In this document: positions 5,884 to 6,809 of the stretch, one piece after another
How positions within the stretch are numbered: position 1 is the first letter of the stretch
How the letters are laid out: the number at the start of each line of letters is the position of its first letter
NCBI GenBank assembly: GCA_015488565.1
Contig: WFNQ01000133.1
Location: 1-6,809, forward strand
DNA length: 6,809 bases
Source of the DNA: Thiomicrorhabdus sp.
GTDB lineage: Bacteria; Pseudomonadota; Gammaproteobacteria; Thiomicrospirales; Thiomicrospiraceae
Direction: 5' to 3'
The notes under the pieces: model-generated
The model's database searches: none
The model's input: only the letters and a program-made list of their open reading frames with translations
What the model was told of the DNA's origin: nothing
Made by a program: the position numbers and the translations under genes

Positions 5884-5891
5884 CCTACTTT
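5884..5891 (-). promoter_or_regulatory. Ribosome binding site before the TTG run of the regulator gene
   Basis: AAAGTAGG on the minus strand stands 2, 5 and 8 nt before three consecutive in-frame TTG codons (5881, 5878, 5875). The spacing favours the second or third. Confidence 0.55.
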
Positions 5892-5917
5892 TTAAAATGA
5901 AAGATTAAAGTATTAAT

Positions 5918-6809
5918 TTACGGAAGCACGACATAGTCTCTTGTGCCCGTACCATCATCACTAAAAATCACCAATTCAAAATTAACAACATACGATTGAA
6001 AAATACCATCAGCATCCCACTCAGCTTTAGTCATATTCTCAAGTACCAAAATATCATAATCCGCCCCGCCATTCACATCAGAAAGTAACCCGCCAGAAGC
6101 CGCATCAGATGCATCACCCAACCAAACGACATCCTCACCCGAACCTAATAAAAACGTCGCACCAGAATCAACGCTTCCTTGAATCCAAGCCTTATCATTT
6201 CCTAACCCCGTATCAACCCCTTGCGTTAAATTGGTTGCCAAAACAAAAGCATCATCTCCATCACCTAATAACACATCCGAATTTGCCTGACCTATAATAT
6301 AGACCGTATCATTACCCGTTCCAGTATTGAGTGTTGCACCATAATCAAGGTCATTACCAATCGCAATATAATCATCACCCGCACCTAAATCCAGTGCCGT
6401 ATCCACATTCCGTCTAACCGACACCACGTCATCGCCTGTCGTCCCTATTTGAGACGGGTCATCTGTTGATGTAATATCAAAATCTGAATAGGTTGGATCT
6501 AGAACAGAATTACCTGCAATACTGGGGTATTCATCCCAAACAATCGTTTTACCCAACATCGCTTTTTTAATTTCATAGCCATTAATCGCTAAAACAATAT
6601 CATCATAAAAACGCCCTTCATCAGACGTTTTCAAGCCCTGATGATAAAGCAAATCTACATTACAATTTTCTAATGTTGGCCCAGTCATGCTGGCACAGTT
6701 TGCTAACGTTCTCGAACCATCTTCATTGTAAGCAACCAAAATAATACTCGCCGATTCTGACTCTAGATTGGCCGCATTCATTATAGAGCCAGCATCACAA
6801 CTTACCACA
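5918..6809 (-). CDS. Large surface protein with RTX-like repeats, C-terminal part; possible minor pilin fusion
   Basis: The frame is open through the right edge, so the start is outside the window; 296 residues are visible and the leading GTG is probably internal. Residues 1-90 contain Cys4, Cys38 and Cys49 and the stretch FYDDIVLAINGYEIKKAM, which resembles the end of many minor prepilins. Residues about 122-232 carry RTX-like motifs: GAGDD (142), GTGND (163), GDGDD (182), GLGND (201) and GSGED (222), about 20 residues apart, with alternating hydrophobic residues as in a beta-roll. In RTX proteins such Gly/Asp turns bind calcium. The rest (233-296) is acidic with no motif I recognise. It ends 36 nt before the regulator and may share its transcript. 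No PEP-CTERM tail is seen. The repeats are well supported; the pilin link is tentative. Confidence 0.75.
   Translation of the reverse strand, partial: VVSCDAGSIMNAANLESESASIILVAYNEDGSRTLANCASMTGPTLENCNVDLLYHQGLKTSDEGRFYDDIVLAINGYEIKKAMLGKTIVWDEYPSIAGNSVLDPTYSDFDITSTDDPSQIGTTGDDVVSVRRNVDTALDLGAGDDYIAIGNDLDYGATLNTGTGNDTVYIIGQANSDVLLGDGDDAFVLATNLTQGVDTGLGNDKAWIQGSVDSGATFLLGSGEDVVWLGDASDAASGGLLSDVNGGADYDILVLENMTKAEWDADGIFQSYVVNFELVIFSDDGTGTRDYVVLP

Noticed and set aside
6109..6297. A His/Pro-rich 62-codon open frame on the plus strand
   Set aside because: It is antisense to the RTX-like repeats; its apparent repeats are the complement of the Gly/Asp codons.
368..6809. A PEP-CTERM/exosortase locus
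   Set aside because: The regulators resemble that system, but no protein here ends in a PEP motif plus helix plus basic tail, and no exosortase is present.
1..6809. tRNA, rRNA, CRISPR, insertion sequence or attachment site
   Set aside because: I looked for cloverleaf ends, spaced short repeats, transposase motifs and terminal inverted repeats and found none.

Overview
The window comes from a Gram-negative bacterium, most likely a gammaproteobacterium. The reasons are a lipid A acyltransferase tail at the left edge, several type IV prepilins and a PglL/TfpO-type pilin glycosylation ligase. Base composition looks moderately A+T-rich by eye. I cannot name the genus; a marine or sulfur-oxidising gammaproteobacterium is only a guess.

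Layout. A short plus-strand gene end (1-365) is the C-terminus of an LpxL/LpxM-family acyltransferase. Everything else is on the minus strand, so transcription runs right to left. In that order it holds: (1) the C-terminal 296 residues of a large surface protein, whose Cys-bearing segment resembles a minor-pilin ending and is followed by RTX-like G-x-G-(N/D/E)-D repeats; (2) a short response regulator with a receiver domain and a Fis-type HTH; (3) a one-helix sensor histidine kinase; (4) a prepilin, 13 nt after the kinase; (5) a 147-bp A+T-rich intergenic region holding the likely promoter of (6) a second prepilin; (7) an intrinsic terminator; (8) the O-oligosaccharyltransferase; (9) a third prepilin, starting inside the last codons of the ligase gene and ending 2 bp from the acyltransferase stop.

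How they may work together. Prepilins at 368-922 and 2798-3361 are collinear paralogues (same cleavage site, same Asp-rich loop, same Cys position, same ribosome binding site) on either side of the ligase, which suggests that the ligase modifies them. The second has an Ala/Ser/Thr/Pro-rich stretch before its last Cys, the kind of segment PglL enzymes modify. The kinase and regulator resemble the PrsK/PrsR pair of PEP-CTERM/exosortase systems, but in reduced form: the regulator has no AAA+ sigma54-activation domain. No PEP-CTERM tail or exosortase is visible. The working hypothesis is a self-regulated locus for a glycosylated pilus or pseudopilus with calcium-binding features (Asp loops and RTX-like repeats). 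The sequence supports the parts list; the joint function is inference.

No RNA genes, CRISPR arrays, insertion sequences or phage genes were seen, and no stretch above 300 bases lacks a gene.
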